Source of the DNA: Firmicutes bacterium CAG:345
GTDB lineage: Bacteria > Bacillota_I > Bacilli_A > RFN20 > CAG-288
Assembly (NCBI GenBank): GCA_000433315.1
Contig: FR893385.1
Coordinates: 166,779-230,778 of the forward strand
Direction of reading: 5' to 3'
DNA: 64,000 nt
In this document: piece by piece, positions 44,515 to 53,805 of the stretch
Layout of the letters: each line of letters opens with the position of its first letter
Position numbering within the stretch: position 1 is the first letter of the stretch
Notes under the pieces: model-generated
What the model was told of the DNA's origin: nothing
Seen by the model: the letters and a program-made list of their open reading frames with translations, nothing else
Databases searched by the model: none
Made by a program: the position numbers and the translations under genes

Positions 44515-46635
44515 TTATGCCAAAACTAAACTATCTATTTCTACAACAAGATATTCAGATTCTTGCAATATATAATTGAAAGAAATATAATCACCTTTCA
44601 TCATCACATAAAGTTTTGAATTCATGTCTAATGGTGCTTTATAAACAATATCATTATTGTTTTCTACTGTAAAATATGCAAAATTTCCAACAATTTCTTT
44701 TCTTGAAACAGTACCACTAACTGTATTTGATTCAACTTTTCCTCCTAAAGATTTTAAATATTCTGTATAAGCCATTAATAGACTATCTTCTATAATAGGT
44801 TCTTCCCCTGTCTCTTGATTTATGAAAACATATTTTTGAACTTTAACATCATTTTTCAAAGTTAAAAAGAAAGTAGGAGTATTATTAATAGAAATATATA
44901 TAGGCCAAGTTGCCGTTAAATTCATTGCTTTCACAGAATCATCTAACCTTGCAATATCCATAGCTCTATTTTCAGTAATCCCAATTTTAGAATAAAACTT
45001 TGCTTTCATAGTTCTTAATGAAAAAGTTATAAAGCCTATTGCAGTCTGATCTCTTTCATCAGAAGAAGTAACACTTGATACATAAAAAGGTTCTCCATCT
45101 TTAATGAAATAATTATATCCTTCATTTATTATAAAAACATCTTCTTTAGTACCAATTGTTGCATTGATAAAGCCTTTTTTATATTTAAAATTATAACTTG
45201 CTAAATTTTCAACTATTTTTAAATCAACAACATGATCAATCCATAATGGAGCATTATCAATATTATAACTATTAATTGTTCCTGTATCCGCTTCAATTGT
45301 TAAAACTTTACTTGGAACCTTGCCACCAAAAACACCAACTTTTTTCTCATAACAAGGAACAATCCAATAAGGGTGATAATTATCATCTATTTCAAAATAA
45401 TAACTATCAAATAAATCATATATATTATTTAAACGTATATGTCTTAATAGATCAGAATAAAGCTTAGCACTTTCGCAATAGACAATCGGATAATCTGTAA
45501 TGAGTTTGTTTTCTCCGGTAACCAAATCAACATAAATATATCCCGGTGTTCCTATTTTATTATTTTGCATCGATAAAAAGAAATTAGAATATTCTAACGG
45601 AACAACTCTAATTATTTTTTGAACACCTTCATATTCAAAACTCTGTATATTAAAATGATTTTGATTAATATAATACTGATTTCCGAAATCACCCAATGCA
45701 ATTTCCGCTTGTCTTAAAGCCATTGCTTTATCTAAGATTGGTAAAACAATATCATTATCTTTATAATTAAAATCTTCATTCAATTTTTGAGTATCATTTA
45801 TTGTTTCAATAGTTAAAAGATTAGCATAATCTTTTGCCCTAAATAATTCAGCAGAGGTTAATTCTCCAACAATAGAAAATAAAATTGAAACACCTAGGAT
45901 TGAAGAAATAGTCCATTTATATATTTTTGCTGTGCTTTTCAAATTTTTTATAAATAATTTATATATCGCATAAACTATTACCGAACTAGTTAAAATAATA
46001 GATATTGTAATAAAAATAACAAAAGAACCGGATTTAAAACTTAAAGGAGGAAGAATGATAAAGTAATAGAACAATATAAAAATTGCTGTTGCTATAAATA
46101 AAACAGGTATTTTTATTGCCAATGGAAGCTTTTCATCTGAAGCTTTAGGTTTAAAAATATTGAAATAATATGTTAATAAAAATATAGTTGGAATAGCAAA
46201 AATTAAAGAGAATATAAAGCATACAATACTATCAGTAAAAATAGAAATAAGAGCTAAAAGCAATACTAAGAAAACTAATACACCTATAAAAATAAAAGGT
46301 TTGTTTTTTTTATAAGCAAAAAAATCATATAGAGAATTGTTAAATTTATTATTTTTATTGAAAAAATCAACTTGATTTATTTTATTCATCAATTTATTTT
46401 GTTCAATAAACTCAGAAAACTGTGGTTTATTAATCCAATATAAAACTGTATCTCTATTTATATATTTTTTATTCTTCTTATTTAAATTCAATAATAGTTC
46501 ATCTTTTAAAATTGTAGAAAAATCAGCATAGTCTTCTTCCTTCAAATTCTTTTTAAAAAATCCATTATCTTTTAAAGATTCTACAAATTCTTTAATGAAA
46601 TCATCCAAGTTTTCTTTTGTTATTCTATTTATCAT
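44515..46635 (-). CDS. Large multi-span membrane protein of unknown function
   Basis: 706 residues from the ATG at 46635, chosen for the AAAGGAAAAG upstream; the open frame reaches 75 bp further, into the rpsR terminator. Residues 1-~110 are soluble and charged, then five transmembrane segments lie at about 112-133, 136-157, 173-196, 203-227 and 241-262, then a ~440-residue domain probably outside the cell. That domain contains strands such as GYIYVDLVTGENKLI and LTIEADTGTINSY and, near the C-terminal end, a possible OB-like sheet. I recognise no family. It is followed by cwlD 32 bp downstream. Confidence 0.65.
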   Translation of the reverse strand: MINRITKENLDDFIKEFVESLKDNGFFKKNLKEEDYADFSTILKDELLLNLNKKNKKYINRDTVLYWINKPQFSEFIEQNKLMNKINQVDFFNKNNKFNNSLYDFFAYKKNKPFIFIGVLVFLVLLLALISIFTDSIVCFIFSLIFAIPTIFLLTYYFNIFKPKASDEKLPLAIKIPVLFIATAIFILFYYFIILPPLSFKSGSFVIFITISIILTSSVIVYAIYKLFIKNLKSTAKIYKWTISSILGVSILFSIVGELTSAELFRAKDYANLLTIETINDTQKLNEDFNYKDNDIVLPILDKAMALRQAEIALGDFGNQYYINQNHFNIQSFEYEGVQKIIRVVPLEYSNFFLSMQNNKIGTPGYIYVDLVTGENKLITDYPIVYCESAKLYSDLLRHIRLNNIYDLFDSYYFEIDDNYHPYWIVPCYEKKVGVFGGKVPSKVLTIEADTGTINSYNIDNAPLWIDHVVDLKIVENLASYNFKYKKGFINATIGTKEDVFIINEGYNYFIKDGEPFYVSSVTSSDERDQTAIGFITFSLRTMKAKFYSKIGITENRAMDIARLDDSVKAMNLTATWPIYISINNTPTFFLTLKNDVKVQKYVFINQETGEEPIIEDSLLMAYTEYLKSLGGKVESNTVSGTVSRKEIVGNFAYFTVENNNDIVYKAPLDMNSKLYVMMKGDYISFNYILQESEYLVVEIDSLVLA

Positions 46636-46684
46636 TTCGCATCTTTTCCTTTTTTTATTATAACATAGAGCAAAGCATAGCAAA

Positions 46685-46707
46685 CAAAAAACCAGGCCGA
46701 AGCCTGG
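46685..46707 (-). terminator. Terminator of rpsF-ssb-rpsR
   Basis: On the minus strand CCAGGC-TTCG-GCCTGG (plus 46692-46707), a UUCG-capped helix, followed by T6. Confidence 0.9.
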
Positions 46708-46716
46708 CAAAATTGG

Positions 46717-46941
46717 TTAGTCAGCAATATATGGAAGTAAAGCCATATAACGTGCATTCTTGATAGCTTTTGCTAACATTCTTTGATATTTAGCAGAAGT
46801 ACCGGTAACACGACGGGATGTGATTTTACCAGAAGGAGAAATAAATCTCTTAAGCAATTCAACATCTTTATAGTCAATGGTCTTAATTTTATTCTTAGTA
46901 AAGTAACAAACCTTCTTTTTTGGTTTTTGTCTCTTGAACAT
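46717..46941 (-). CDS. rpsR: 30S ribosomal protein bS18
   Basis: 74-residue ribosomal protein that binds the 30S platform with bS6. DYKDVELLKRFISPSGKI and RRVTGTSAKYQRMLAKAIKNAR are diagnostic. Third gene of the classic rpsF-ssb-rpsR operon, 14 bp after ssb. Confidence 0.96.
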   Translation of the reverse strand: MFKRQKPKKKVCYFTKNKIKTIDYKDVELLKRFISPSGKITSRRVTGTSAKYQRMLAKAIKNARYMALLPYIAD

Positions 46942-46955
46942 TTAAGATTACCTTT

Positions 46956-47399
46956 CTAGAATGGTAAATCATCATCAGTAGTAATATCCGATTCTTGATT
47001 ATCATTCATTTCAGCGCTCGAATAACTATTTTGAGATCTATTATCTTCATATCCTAATGAAGATTGGTCATTGCCACTATCTTGTCTTTTTTCTAAGAAA
47101 GTAACAGTGTCAGCAATAACTTCAACAACAGAAACCTTGCGATTTTCGTTATTTGTATAAGATCTTTGATTTAAACGTCCATCAACACCGAGCAACATAC
47201 CTTTGTGAACGTATTTTGCAATATTATCAGCAGTTTGATTCCAAGCTGTAACTGGAATAAAACTAGTTGTTCTCTCCGCGCCTTGTCTAACACGATTATC
47301 AATTGCTAAAGTGAAGGATACAACTGACATTCCGCTTGTTGTCTTTCTAAGCTCTGGATCACGAACAATTCTACCAACTAATACAGCACGATTCATCAT
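46956..47399 (-). CDS. ssb: Single-stranded DNA-binding protein
   Basis: 147 residues. The OB fold (RAVLVGRIVRDPELR to EVIADTVTFLE) is followed by a disordered Gln/Ser/Asp-rich linker and the acidic tip DDDLPF that recruits replication and repair proteins. It lies between rpsF and rpsR. Confidence 0.96.
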   Translation of the reverse strand: MMNRAVLVGRIVRDPELRKTTSGMSVVSFTLAIDNRVRQGAERTTSFIPVTAWNQTADNIAKYVHKGMLLGVDGRLNQRSYTNNENRKVSVVEVIADTVTFLEKRQDSGNDQSSLGYEDNRSQNSYSSAEMNDNQESDITTDDDLPF

Positions 47400-47423
47400 A
47401 ACATTATTCTCCTTTCGTTAATC

Positions 47424-47711
47424 TTAATCGATTACAGTGACTAAAGAACGAAGAACTTTACTATCCAAACGTGTTATACGATTGAATTCTTCAATGCATT
47501 TTGGTTTTTCGGTGCTAAGTTTAAGCACAACGTAATAACCTTTCTTAACCTTGTTAATTTCATAAGCAAGATCACGAAGACCCCACTCATTAGTTTCATC
47601 GATAGTTGCACCATTAGAAGTAAGAATATTAGCTAAGCTAGCAACTTCATTCTTTCTGGTTTCATCATCGAGTTCAGGTGTAAGAATATACATGATTTCA
47701 TATTTTCTCAT
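47424..47711 (-). CDS. rpsF: 30S ribosomal protein bS6
   Basis: 95-residue ribosomal protein, partner of bS18; MRKYEIMYILTPELDDE and NEWGLRDLAYEINKVKKGYYV are diagnostic. First gene of the operon with ribosome site GGGAGG. A structured leader precedes it. Confidence 0.96.
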   Translation of the reverse strand: MRKYEIMYILTPELDDETRKNEVASLANILTSNGATIDETNEWGLRDLAYEINKVKKGYYVVLKLSTEKPKCIEEFNRITRLDSKVLRSLVTVID

Positions 47712-47715
47712 GTCA

Positions 47716-47790
47716 TACCTCCCTATGGTCTTTCCGGCTACTTTATTAAAATAAGTAGCAGAAGAAGTACTGGTACCTTCACATACCTTT
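47716..47790 (-). promoter_or_regulatory. Candidate S6:S18-binding leader of rpsF
   Basis: On the minus strand GCTACTT and AAGTAGC form a hairpin whose 3' arm continues as CCGGA, pairing back to TCT with a bulged C. A bulged CCG element upstream of rpsF is the hallmark of the S6:S18 autoregulatory leader known from many bacteria. Position directly before the ribosome site fits translational control. I did not compute the fold. Confidence 0.45.
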
Positions 47791-47894
47791 GGTTATTTTA
47801 CATAAATACCGAAGATTTGTCAACCTCTTTCATTCCTTCTTCATTATTATATAAGCCCTTTTTATATATTTTTTGCAAAGATAAGTAATATTAT

Positions 47895-48386
47895 TTACCA
47901 TTCCAATTTTTCATCATCTTTGTCATACTTTTTCTTCTTTTTGTTATTAGGTAATTTTGTATAACACATTTGACATAAAATTGATGTTTCATGATTTATT
48001 AGTCCGCATTTTGGACAAATATTTGTTAAAGATGCACCACATTTTGGACAAACAGTATATTTTTTTCCTTTTTCTAATGATGAATGACAAGATGGACATT
48101 GAGTGTTCAATCTTTCGACTGTTTTCTTATAATCTTTGGCATCAAATCCCTTTATTCCATCAAATGACGATGAATAATTATCTGATGCATAAATATCTTC
48201 ATCTTTTTTATTGTAATTTTCTTTCTGAATAGTTTCTTTTTTAGCAAAAATGCTTTTTATTGTCATGATTTTTTCATCATTATTTTCTTTATTTTTTCCA
48301 TTTTTCTTAGCAGTCAAAAAAGATTGAAATATAATTATAAAAACAAAAATCAAAAAAAACATTGAAAAGAAAATAGTTATTCCCAT
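47895..48386 (-). CDS. Membrane-anchored zinc-ribbon protein
   Basis: 163 residues. One N-terminal transmembrane segment (FFSMFFLIFVFIIIFQSFL), a charged linker, then three zinc-ribbon-like CxxC pairs: CPSCHSS, CPKCGAS, CPKCGLI, plus CQMCYTK, i.e. eight cysteines able to hold two zincs. Basic C-terminal tail. One base separates it from the MarR gene upstream, so it may be its partner or target. Function unknown. Confidence 0.7.
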   Translation of the reverse strand: MGITIFFSMFFLIFVFIIIFQSFLTAKKNGKNKENNDEKIMTIKSIFAKKETIQKENYNKKDEDIYASDNYSSSFDGIKGFDAKDYKKTVERLNTQCPSCHSSLEKGKKYTVCPKCGASLTNICPKCGLINHETSILCQMCYTKLPNNKKKKKYDKDDEKLEW

Positions 48387-48387
48387 A

Positions 48388-48861
48388 TTAATTTTCCTCT
48401 TCTTCTAAAGAATTCATTTTAATCATAGAAGAATAATTTTTAAATTTTTCTCCAATATTTTTCAAATCCGAAGAAATTTCTAGTATCTTAAATAAATGCT
48501 CTTTTTCTTCACCTAAAATGTTTAGCCATTCATAAAATAATTCACATAGAATTTGAATTTTTGAGTTAAAAATATTCTTACCATTCTCAGTCATATCAAC
48601 ATAAATTTCTCTTCTATTGGTCGGATTTATTTCACGAGTGATCAAATTGTTATCTTCCAATATTTTTAAATGACTTGTTACAGTAGGACGAGCAACATTA
48701 ATAGACTCACTTATTTCAGATGGTTTAGCTTTTTCATGAGACATGAGATAAAGCATTATTCTATTAGGAATTGAAGCAATATCTATAAAAGGATTTAACT
48801 CCCCTTGTGTATATATTTTTTCAATTAATGATAGCAAAGTTATAACTGAATAATTATCCAT
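48388..48861 (-). CDS. MarR-family transcriptional regulator
   Basis: 157 residues from ATG 48861 behind AGGGG. The winged helix lies at ~45-105 with KPSEISESINVARPTVTSHLKILEDNNLI as the DNA-reading part and REIYVDMTENGK as the wing. Flanking helices would form the dimer. It likely represses its own unit, which includes the zinc-ribbon protein directly downstream. Ligand unknown. Confidence 0.85.
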   Translation of the reverse strand: MDNYSVITLLSLIEKIYTQGELNPFIDIASIPNRIMLYLMSHEKAKPSEISESINVARPTVTSHLKILEDNNLITREINPTNRREIYVDMTENGKNIFNSKIQILCELFYEWLNILGEEKEHLFKILEISSDLKNIGEKFKNYSSMIKMNSLEEEEN

Positions 48862-48915
48862 AATACCCCTCACTAATTTAAGTTTAACATAATTACTTTT
48901 TTCTGAAAAGATTTC

Positions 48916-50313
48916 TTAATTCCATTGTCTAAAAACAACTTCTTTAACGTTTTCAGTATCTTTTGTAAAATAATCTTTTTTTCCTTTTGAAGTTGTGAAA
49001 TTATTTTTTTCATCGATATATATTTTTGAATTAAACCATTCAGTATCTTTTAAAATAGTCAAATTATTCGAAGCAGCAACACCAACTTCTTCACCATTAG
49101 TTGAAACAATAATATTTCCATTTAATGGCTTTTCTTCCGAATCCATTCCATAAGAAGTAGCATAAACTTTATCAGTAAATTTAGATATATTAGAGACAAA
49201 AGTTTGTGTTGGAAAAACATTTAAATAATTAGATGTATATTCAGGATTACCTGCCGAGCATGAAACAACACACATCTTTGGTTGAATAAGATTTAAAAAA
49301 TCCATAGTAGATGAAGTTTTAGAGCCATGATGAGCAGCTTTATATAGATCTACCGTTGGGAAATCTTTGTCAGAATAATATTCAGTGAATTTCTTTTCTC
49401 CATTTCCTTCCAAATCACCCGTAAGTAAAAAATAGTGATCATTATACTTAAATCTTGTAATGACAGAATTATTATTTTCATCACTTTTATCAGTGTTCCA
49501 ATAGTAATAATTCCATAGTATTTCCATGGAAATATTATCTGTTAAATTATAAACTCTTTTAGCTCCATTTTTTTCATCAAAACAATCAGAAGCTAAATAA
49601 TGATTAGCTCCACTATTATCTCTAGCAGTTTTATAAGAATTATATGTCGCTGTTGTTTTACTAGAAATTGAATCTATAACATTATCTACTTTATATGAAG
49701 CGAAAATTCCTGGTTCTTTATTAGTGCCAGCAAAACCTTCTATATGATCAGAATCACCATGAGTTACAATGACATATTCCAATTGATTATCCGCAATATA
49801 ATTATTCATATAAGCTTTAATAGTACTTGTATCAGAAACTCCAGCATCGATTAAAATATCATTATCACCAGCTTTAATATAAATGGCATCTCCATTTTTA
49901 TTATTTCCTAATTGCATAAAATGAATTTGAAAATCATCATATACTACACCTTCTGTAGCATTTGAATTACTTGATGAAGAAGATGAACTCGAAGAATTTC
50001 TATCAGGATCAAAAATACCTGTTTTGTTATAATAAGAATATCCAAAGTAAGCACCTACAGCTAAAATCAAAATAACAACTAAAATTATGAGAAATATTCT
50101 TAAGCCTTTATTCTTTTTTACTGCTTTTTTAACTTTTTTCTCAACAGTTTTTTTCATAGCTTCATCAACTACTTCGCCATTATTTTTATCAGCCAAACTC
50201 TTGGCATAAGTTAAAGCCTCAAGATAAGTATCAAAAACTTTAATCGCTCTTTTTCCACCTTGTTTTTTTACACCATACTTACCATCTTTAGTTTTATAAA
50301 CAATATATTTCAT
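48916..50313 (-). CDS. Membrane-anchored metallo-beta-lactamase-fold protein with DUF2188, ComEC-like
   Basis: 465 residues. Residues 1-~55 are a DUF2188 domain (KQGGKRAIKVFDTYLEALTYAKSLA). A basic linker and one transmembrane helix (~74-96) follow, then a Ser-rich stretch and an extracellular MBL domain related to the C-terminal part of ComEC: DILIDAGVSD, the metal motif THGDSDHIEG, LLTGDLEGNGEKKF and KAAHHGSKTSS. Nuclease or phosphodiesterase activity is likely by family. It is not the full competence channel, which has many more membrane spans. It stands alone, divergent from pepC. Confidence 0.85.
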   Translation of the reverse strand: MKYIVYKTKDGKYGVKKQGGKRAIKVFDTYLEALTYAKSLADKNNGEVVDEAMKKTVEKKVKKAVKKNKGLRIFLIILVVILILAVGAYFGYSYYNKTGIFDPDRNSSSSSSSSSNSNATEGVVYDDFQIHFMQLGNNKNGDAIYIKAGDNDILIDAGVSDTSTIKAYMNNYIADNQLEYVIVTHGDSDHIEGFAGTNKEPGIFASYKVDNVIDSISSKTTATYNSYKTARDNSGANHYLASDCFDEKNGAKRVYNLTDNISMEILWNYYYWNTDKSDENNNSVITRFKYNDHYFLLTGDLEGNGEKKFTEYYSDKDFPTVDLYKAAHHGSKTSSTMDFLNLIQPKMCVVSCSAGNPEYTSNYLNVFPTQTFVSNISKFTDKVYATSYGMDSEEKPLNGNIIVSTNGEEVGVAASNNLTILKDTEWFNSKIYIDEKNNFTTSKGKKDYFTKDTENVKEVVFRQWN

Positions 50314-50450
50314 ATATTTACTCCTAATTACTAATTAATTTTACTACACATCCAACTATTTTTCGATACCAGTAATTCAAATTATCGTTACGCTAGTTTT
50401 TTCAAATTAAAAATACTATAATTTCTATTGCGTAGAATCGAGGAAAGAAA

Positions 50451-51800
50451 ATGAATAAGAAATCTAGTGGATTGATATTATCACCAGCAATATATTCAAG
50501 ATTTGAACAAGAATATCGTTCAAATTTAACAAACACAATATTAAGACATTCTCTAGTTTTACATTCAATAGATGATATAACCCGTAGTGCAGATAGTCCC
50601 GAAACTTCAAATGCAATTTATTCTATAGAATTAAAAACTATGAAAGCACAAAATCAACGATCATCTGGGCGCTGTTGGATTTTTTCCGCAACAAATCTTT
50701 TAAGAGAAATAATAGGTAAGAAATTAAATGTTGATCAATTTGAATTATCACAAAACTTTATTGCTTTTTATGACAAATTGGAAAAATATAATTTCTTATT
50801 GACTGAACTAGAAAAAAACATCGATGAAAAACATGATGAAAGATTAAATCAAAAACTATTATCCGATGGTGTTGGCGATGGCGGACAATGGGGGATGTTT
50901 GTAGCCATAGTAAAAAAATACGGACTATGCCCTAAATCATTATTTGATGACACTATGACTTCTGGATCAACTTTAAGTTTAAATAAGCTAATAAATTCTA
51001 GTGCTCGTTATTATGCCGCTCAAATTCATAAATTACATGAAATCGGAAAAGACGAAGAAATAAAAGCACTTCATGAAAATTACGTCGAAAAAGTTTATAA
51101 TCTTCTCTGTTCAACTTTTGGAGTTCCTCCTTCAACATTCAATTTTGAATATAAAGATAATGACAACATTTATCACTATGAAAAAAATATAACTCCTATC
51201 GAATTTTTTAACAAATACATCGGTAATGATATCGATGATTATATAAGCATTATCAATGCTCCAACTAAAGATAAAGAATATGGAAATATATATACTATCG
51301 ACCATCTAGGAAATGTTATTGAAGCTCCTTCAATTAGACACTTAAATTTACCTTTAAAAAGAATAGAAAATTTAATTATTCAAACACTAAAAGATGGAGA
51401 ACCTGTTTGGTTTGGAAGTGATGTAAGTTACTATAAAGATAGAAACAAAGGTATATGGGATGACAATCTATTTGATTATTACTCTGCATTCGGTATGGAC
51501 TTTTCCTTCAATAAAAAAGATATGCTCGATTTCTATCAATCTTCCATGAACCATGCTATGCTTATTACTGGCGTAACACTAGATGAAAATGAAAAACCTT
51601 TAAAATGGAAAATTGAAAATTCCTGGGGTACAGAATTAGGAAAAGAAGGATATTTTCTTCAAAGTGAATCATGGTTTGAAAAATTCTTCTATCAAGCCGT
51701 GATCAAGAAAAAATATTTAAACGAAGAAGAAAAAGAAAATTTAAAGAAAGAACCAATACATCTCCCTTTATGGGATCCATTTGGTACATTGGCAGATTAA
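50451..51800 (+). CDS. pepC: Aminopeptidase C (bleomycin hydrolase family)
   Basis: 449-residue cytoplasmic cysteine aminopeptidase of peptidase family C1B that finishes degradation of peptides. Q69 and the nucleophile C75 are in NQRSSGRCWIFSA, the histidine in MNHAMLITGV and the asparagine in KIENSWG, all with normal spacing. The ATG follows GAGGAAAG; a TATAAT at 50417-50422 is the probable -10. The NifU-like gene follows with one base between. Confidence 0.95.
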   Translation: MNKKSSGLILSPAIYSRFEQEYRSNLTNTILRHSLVLHSIDDITRSADSPETSNAIYSIELKTMKAQNQRSSGRCWIFSATNLLREIIGKKLNVDQFELSQNFIAFYDKLEKYNFLLTELEKNIDEKHDERLNQKLLSDGVGDGGQWGMFVAIVKKYGLCPKSLFDDTMTSGSTLSLNKLINSSARYYAAQIHKLHEIGKDEEIKALHENYVEKVYNLLCSTFGVPPSTFNFEYKDNDNIYHYEKNITPIEFFNKYIGNDIDDYISIINAPTKDKEYGNIYTIDHLGNVIEAPSIRHLNLPLKRIENLIIQTLKDGEPVWFGSDVSYYKDRNKGIWDDNLFDYYSAFGMDFSFNKKDMLDFYQSSMNHAMLITGVTLDENEKPLKWKIENSWGTELGKEGYFLQSESWFEKFFYQAVIKKKYLNEEEKENLKKEPIHLPLWDPFGTLAD

Positions 51801-51801
51801 T

Positions 51802-52092
51802 ATGGAAAATATAGATATAATACAGCAAATTAAAGATACACTCGATAAAATTAGACCTTTCATTGTTCGCGATGGAGGAGATATAGAATTCAGTCGATTC
51901 GATGAAAAATCTGGAATAGTTTATATAAAATTTTTAGGAGCTTGCGTTGGATGTGGAATGATTGATGATACTCTATCATTAGGAATTTCAACAATTCTTC
52001 AAGAAGAAGTTCCTGGAGTCACAAAAGTTGAAATCGATCCTGATTCAATTCCACCTGCTATCAATGATTTTAATTTTGAAGATTTAAATTAA
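51802..52092 (+). CDS. NifU-like C-terminal-domain iron-sulfur scaffold
   Basis: 97 residues. The fold IRPFIVRDGGDIEFSRFDE and the CxxC pair in GACVGCGMID are characteristic of the NifU/Nfu domain that carries and delivers a 4Fe-4S cluster. Possible clients here include YjjW and Nth. The start ATG 51802 directly follows the stop of pepC and has no good ribosome site, so it probably depends on translation of pepC. A terminator follows. Confidence 0.88.
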   Translation: MENIDIIQQIKDTLDKIRPFIVRDGGDIEFSRFDEKSGIVYIKFLGACVGCGMIDDTLSLGISTILQEEVPGVTKVEIDPDSIPPAINDFNFEDLN

Positions 52093-52098
52093 TTTAAG

Positions 52099-52136
52099 AA
52101 CTCGTATATAAATTTTCAAACCAATATACGAGTTTT
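52099..52136 (+). terminator. Terminator after pepC and the NifU-like gene
   Basis: AACTCGTATA (52099-52108) pairs with TATACGAGTT (52125-52134), then a T run. Confidence 0.85.
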
Positions 52137-52200
52137 TAATTACAATTTTTAATAGATTAACAATATATTAAGATATAATTATTAATACATGAGGTGAACT

Positions 52201-53805
52201 ATGCTAAAAAAAATAAATGATATCGCCAAGCAATTAAATTTGCAAGAAGATGAATTTGAAACTTATGGTAATTATAAAGCCAAAATCTTTTCCGACAAAA
52301 TTAAATCCAATGCTGATGGAAAATTAATTTTAGTTACTGCTATTACTCCAACTAAAGCAGGTGAAGGCAAAACAACCTGCTCTATTGCACTAGCTGATGG
52401 ATTAAAACTATTAGGAAAAAAAGTATGCCTTGCTTTACGTGAACCTTCACTAGGTCCTGTTTTTGGAATTAAAGGTGGGGCAACAGGTGGAGGAAAAGTT
52501 ACAGTAGAACCTTCTGAAGATATTAATTTACACTTCAATGGTGATATGCACGCTTTAACATCAAGCAACAACCTTATTTCTGCTATTATCGATAATCATA
52601 TTTTTCAAGGAAACGAACTCAATATTGATCCTCAAAGAATTGTTTTTCCAAGAGCAATGGATATGAATGATCGCGCTTTGCGACATATCACTGTTGCAGA
52701 AGGAAAAAATAATGGTATTCCACATGAAGATTCTTTTGTAATCACAGTTGCTAGTGAATTGATGGCAATAATGTGTCTTTCCGAAAATGAAGATGACTTT
52801 GTCCAGAGGCTTAAAAGAATCATTGTCGCTTTCTCCTATGAAAATAAGCCTATTACTGTTGGAGATTTAAAAATTTCAAATGCTGTTTTAAAACTCATGA
52901 AAAATGCCCTGTACCCAAATTTAGTACAGACTTCATTTAATACTCCAGCAATTATACATGGCGGTCCCTTTGCAAATATCGCGCATGGATGCAATTCAAT
53001 AATTGGAACTAAAACAGCATTAAAATTAGCCGATTATGTAGTTACTGAAGCTGGATTCGGTTCTGACTTGGGAGCTGAAAAATTTCTTGATATAAAGTGC
53101 CGGGTTGCTAATTTAAATCCTTCTGTCATAGTTCTAGTTGCAACATTAAGAGCTTTGAAATGTCATGGAGGTGCTACAGATTTAGAAGAAAAAAATATTG
53201 AAGCTTTAACCCTTGGATTTGAAAATCTTGAAGCACATATTCAAAATTTGTCAAAATTTAATAAACCTGTCGTAATTGCAATCAATCATTTTGCTTCCGA
53301 TACAAAAGAAGAAATTGAGCTTTTAGAAAAATGGTGTAAAGATCATAATTATTCTTATGCTTTCACCGATGGATTCATCAATGGTGCCAAAGGAGCAAAA
53401 GATTTAGCAAATTTAGTTTTACAAATCATTGAAAAAAATGAATTAAAACCAATAAACTATACATATTCTTTAACAGACTCTATAGAAGAAAAAATAGATA
53501 AAATTGCCAAAAATATTTATCACGCCAAAAATGTGGAATATTCAGAATTAGCAAAAAAGCAACTTGAAGAATACAAAAAATTAAATATAGATGATTATTT
53601 TGTCTGTATAGCCAAAACTCCAGCTAGCTTTTCAGACAACCCTAAATTGTTAAATGTTCCGAAAGATCATACATTGCACATAAGACAAATAAACATTGCA
53701 GCAGGAAGCAAGTTTATTATTCCTATTTCTGGCACTATATTAACAATGCCAGGTTTACCAAAAATTCCTGCTGCAGTAAAAATGGAGGAAGAAAATGGAA
53801 ATTAG
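52201..53805 (+). CDS. fhs: Formate-tetrahydrofolate ligase
   Basis: ATP-dependent synthesis of 10-formyl-THF from formate. The P-loop TPTKAGEGKTT, PSLGPVFGIKGGATGGG and GGPFANIAHGCNS are diagnostic. 534 residues against ~555 in most homologues. Ribosome site GAGGTG before the ATG. The stop overlaps the folD start by 11 bp. It provides formyl groups for purine and fMet-tRNA synthesis, using free formate. Confidence 0.96.
   Translation: MLKKINDIAKQLNLQEDEFETYGNYKAKIFSDKIKSNADGKLILVTAITPTKAGEGKTTCSIALADGLKLLGKKVCLALREPSLGPVFGIKGGATGGGKVTVEPSEDINLHFNGDMHALTSSNNLISAIIDNHIFQGNELNIDPQRIVFPRAMDMNDRALRHITVAEGKNNGIPHEDSFVITVASELMAIMCLSENEDDFVQRLKRIIVAFSYENKPITVGDLKISNAVLKLMKNALYPNLVQTSFNTPAIIHGGPFANIAHGCNSIIGTKTALKLADYVVTEAGFGSDLGAEKFLDIKCRVANLNPSVIVLVATLRALKCHGGATDLEEKNIEALTLGFENLEAHIQNLSKFNKPVVIAINHFASDTKEEIELLEKWCKDHNYSYAFTDGFINGAKGAKDLANLVLQIIEKNELKPINYTYSLTDSIEEKIDKIAKNIYHAKNVEYSELAKKQLEEYKKLNIDDYFVCIAKTPASFSDNPKLLNVPKDHTLHIRQINIAAGSKFIIPISGTILTMPGLPKIPAAVKMEEENGN

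Noticed and set aside
48916..50313. Complete ComEC DNA-uptake channel
   Set aside because: Only one transmembrane helix and the metallo-hydrolase domain are present; the competence channel core is absent.
52272..52571. 99-codon minus-strand frame opposite fhs
   Set aside because: Shadow frame inside a clearly conserved enzyme gene.
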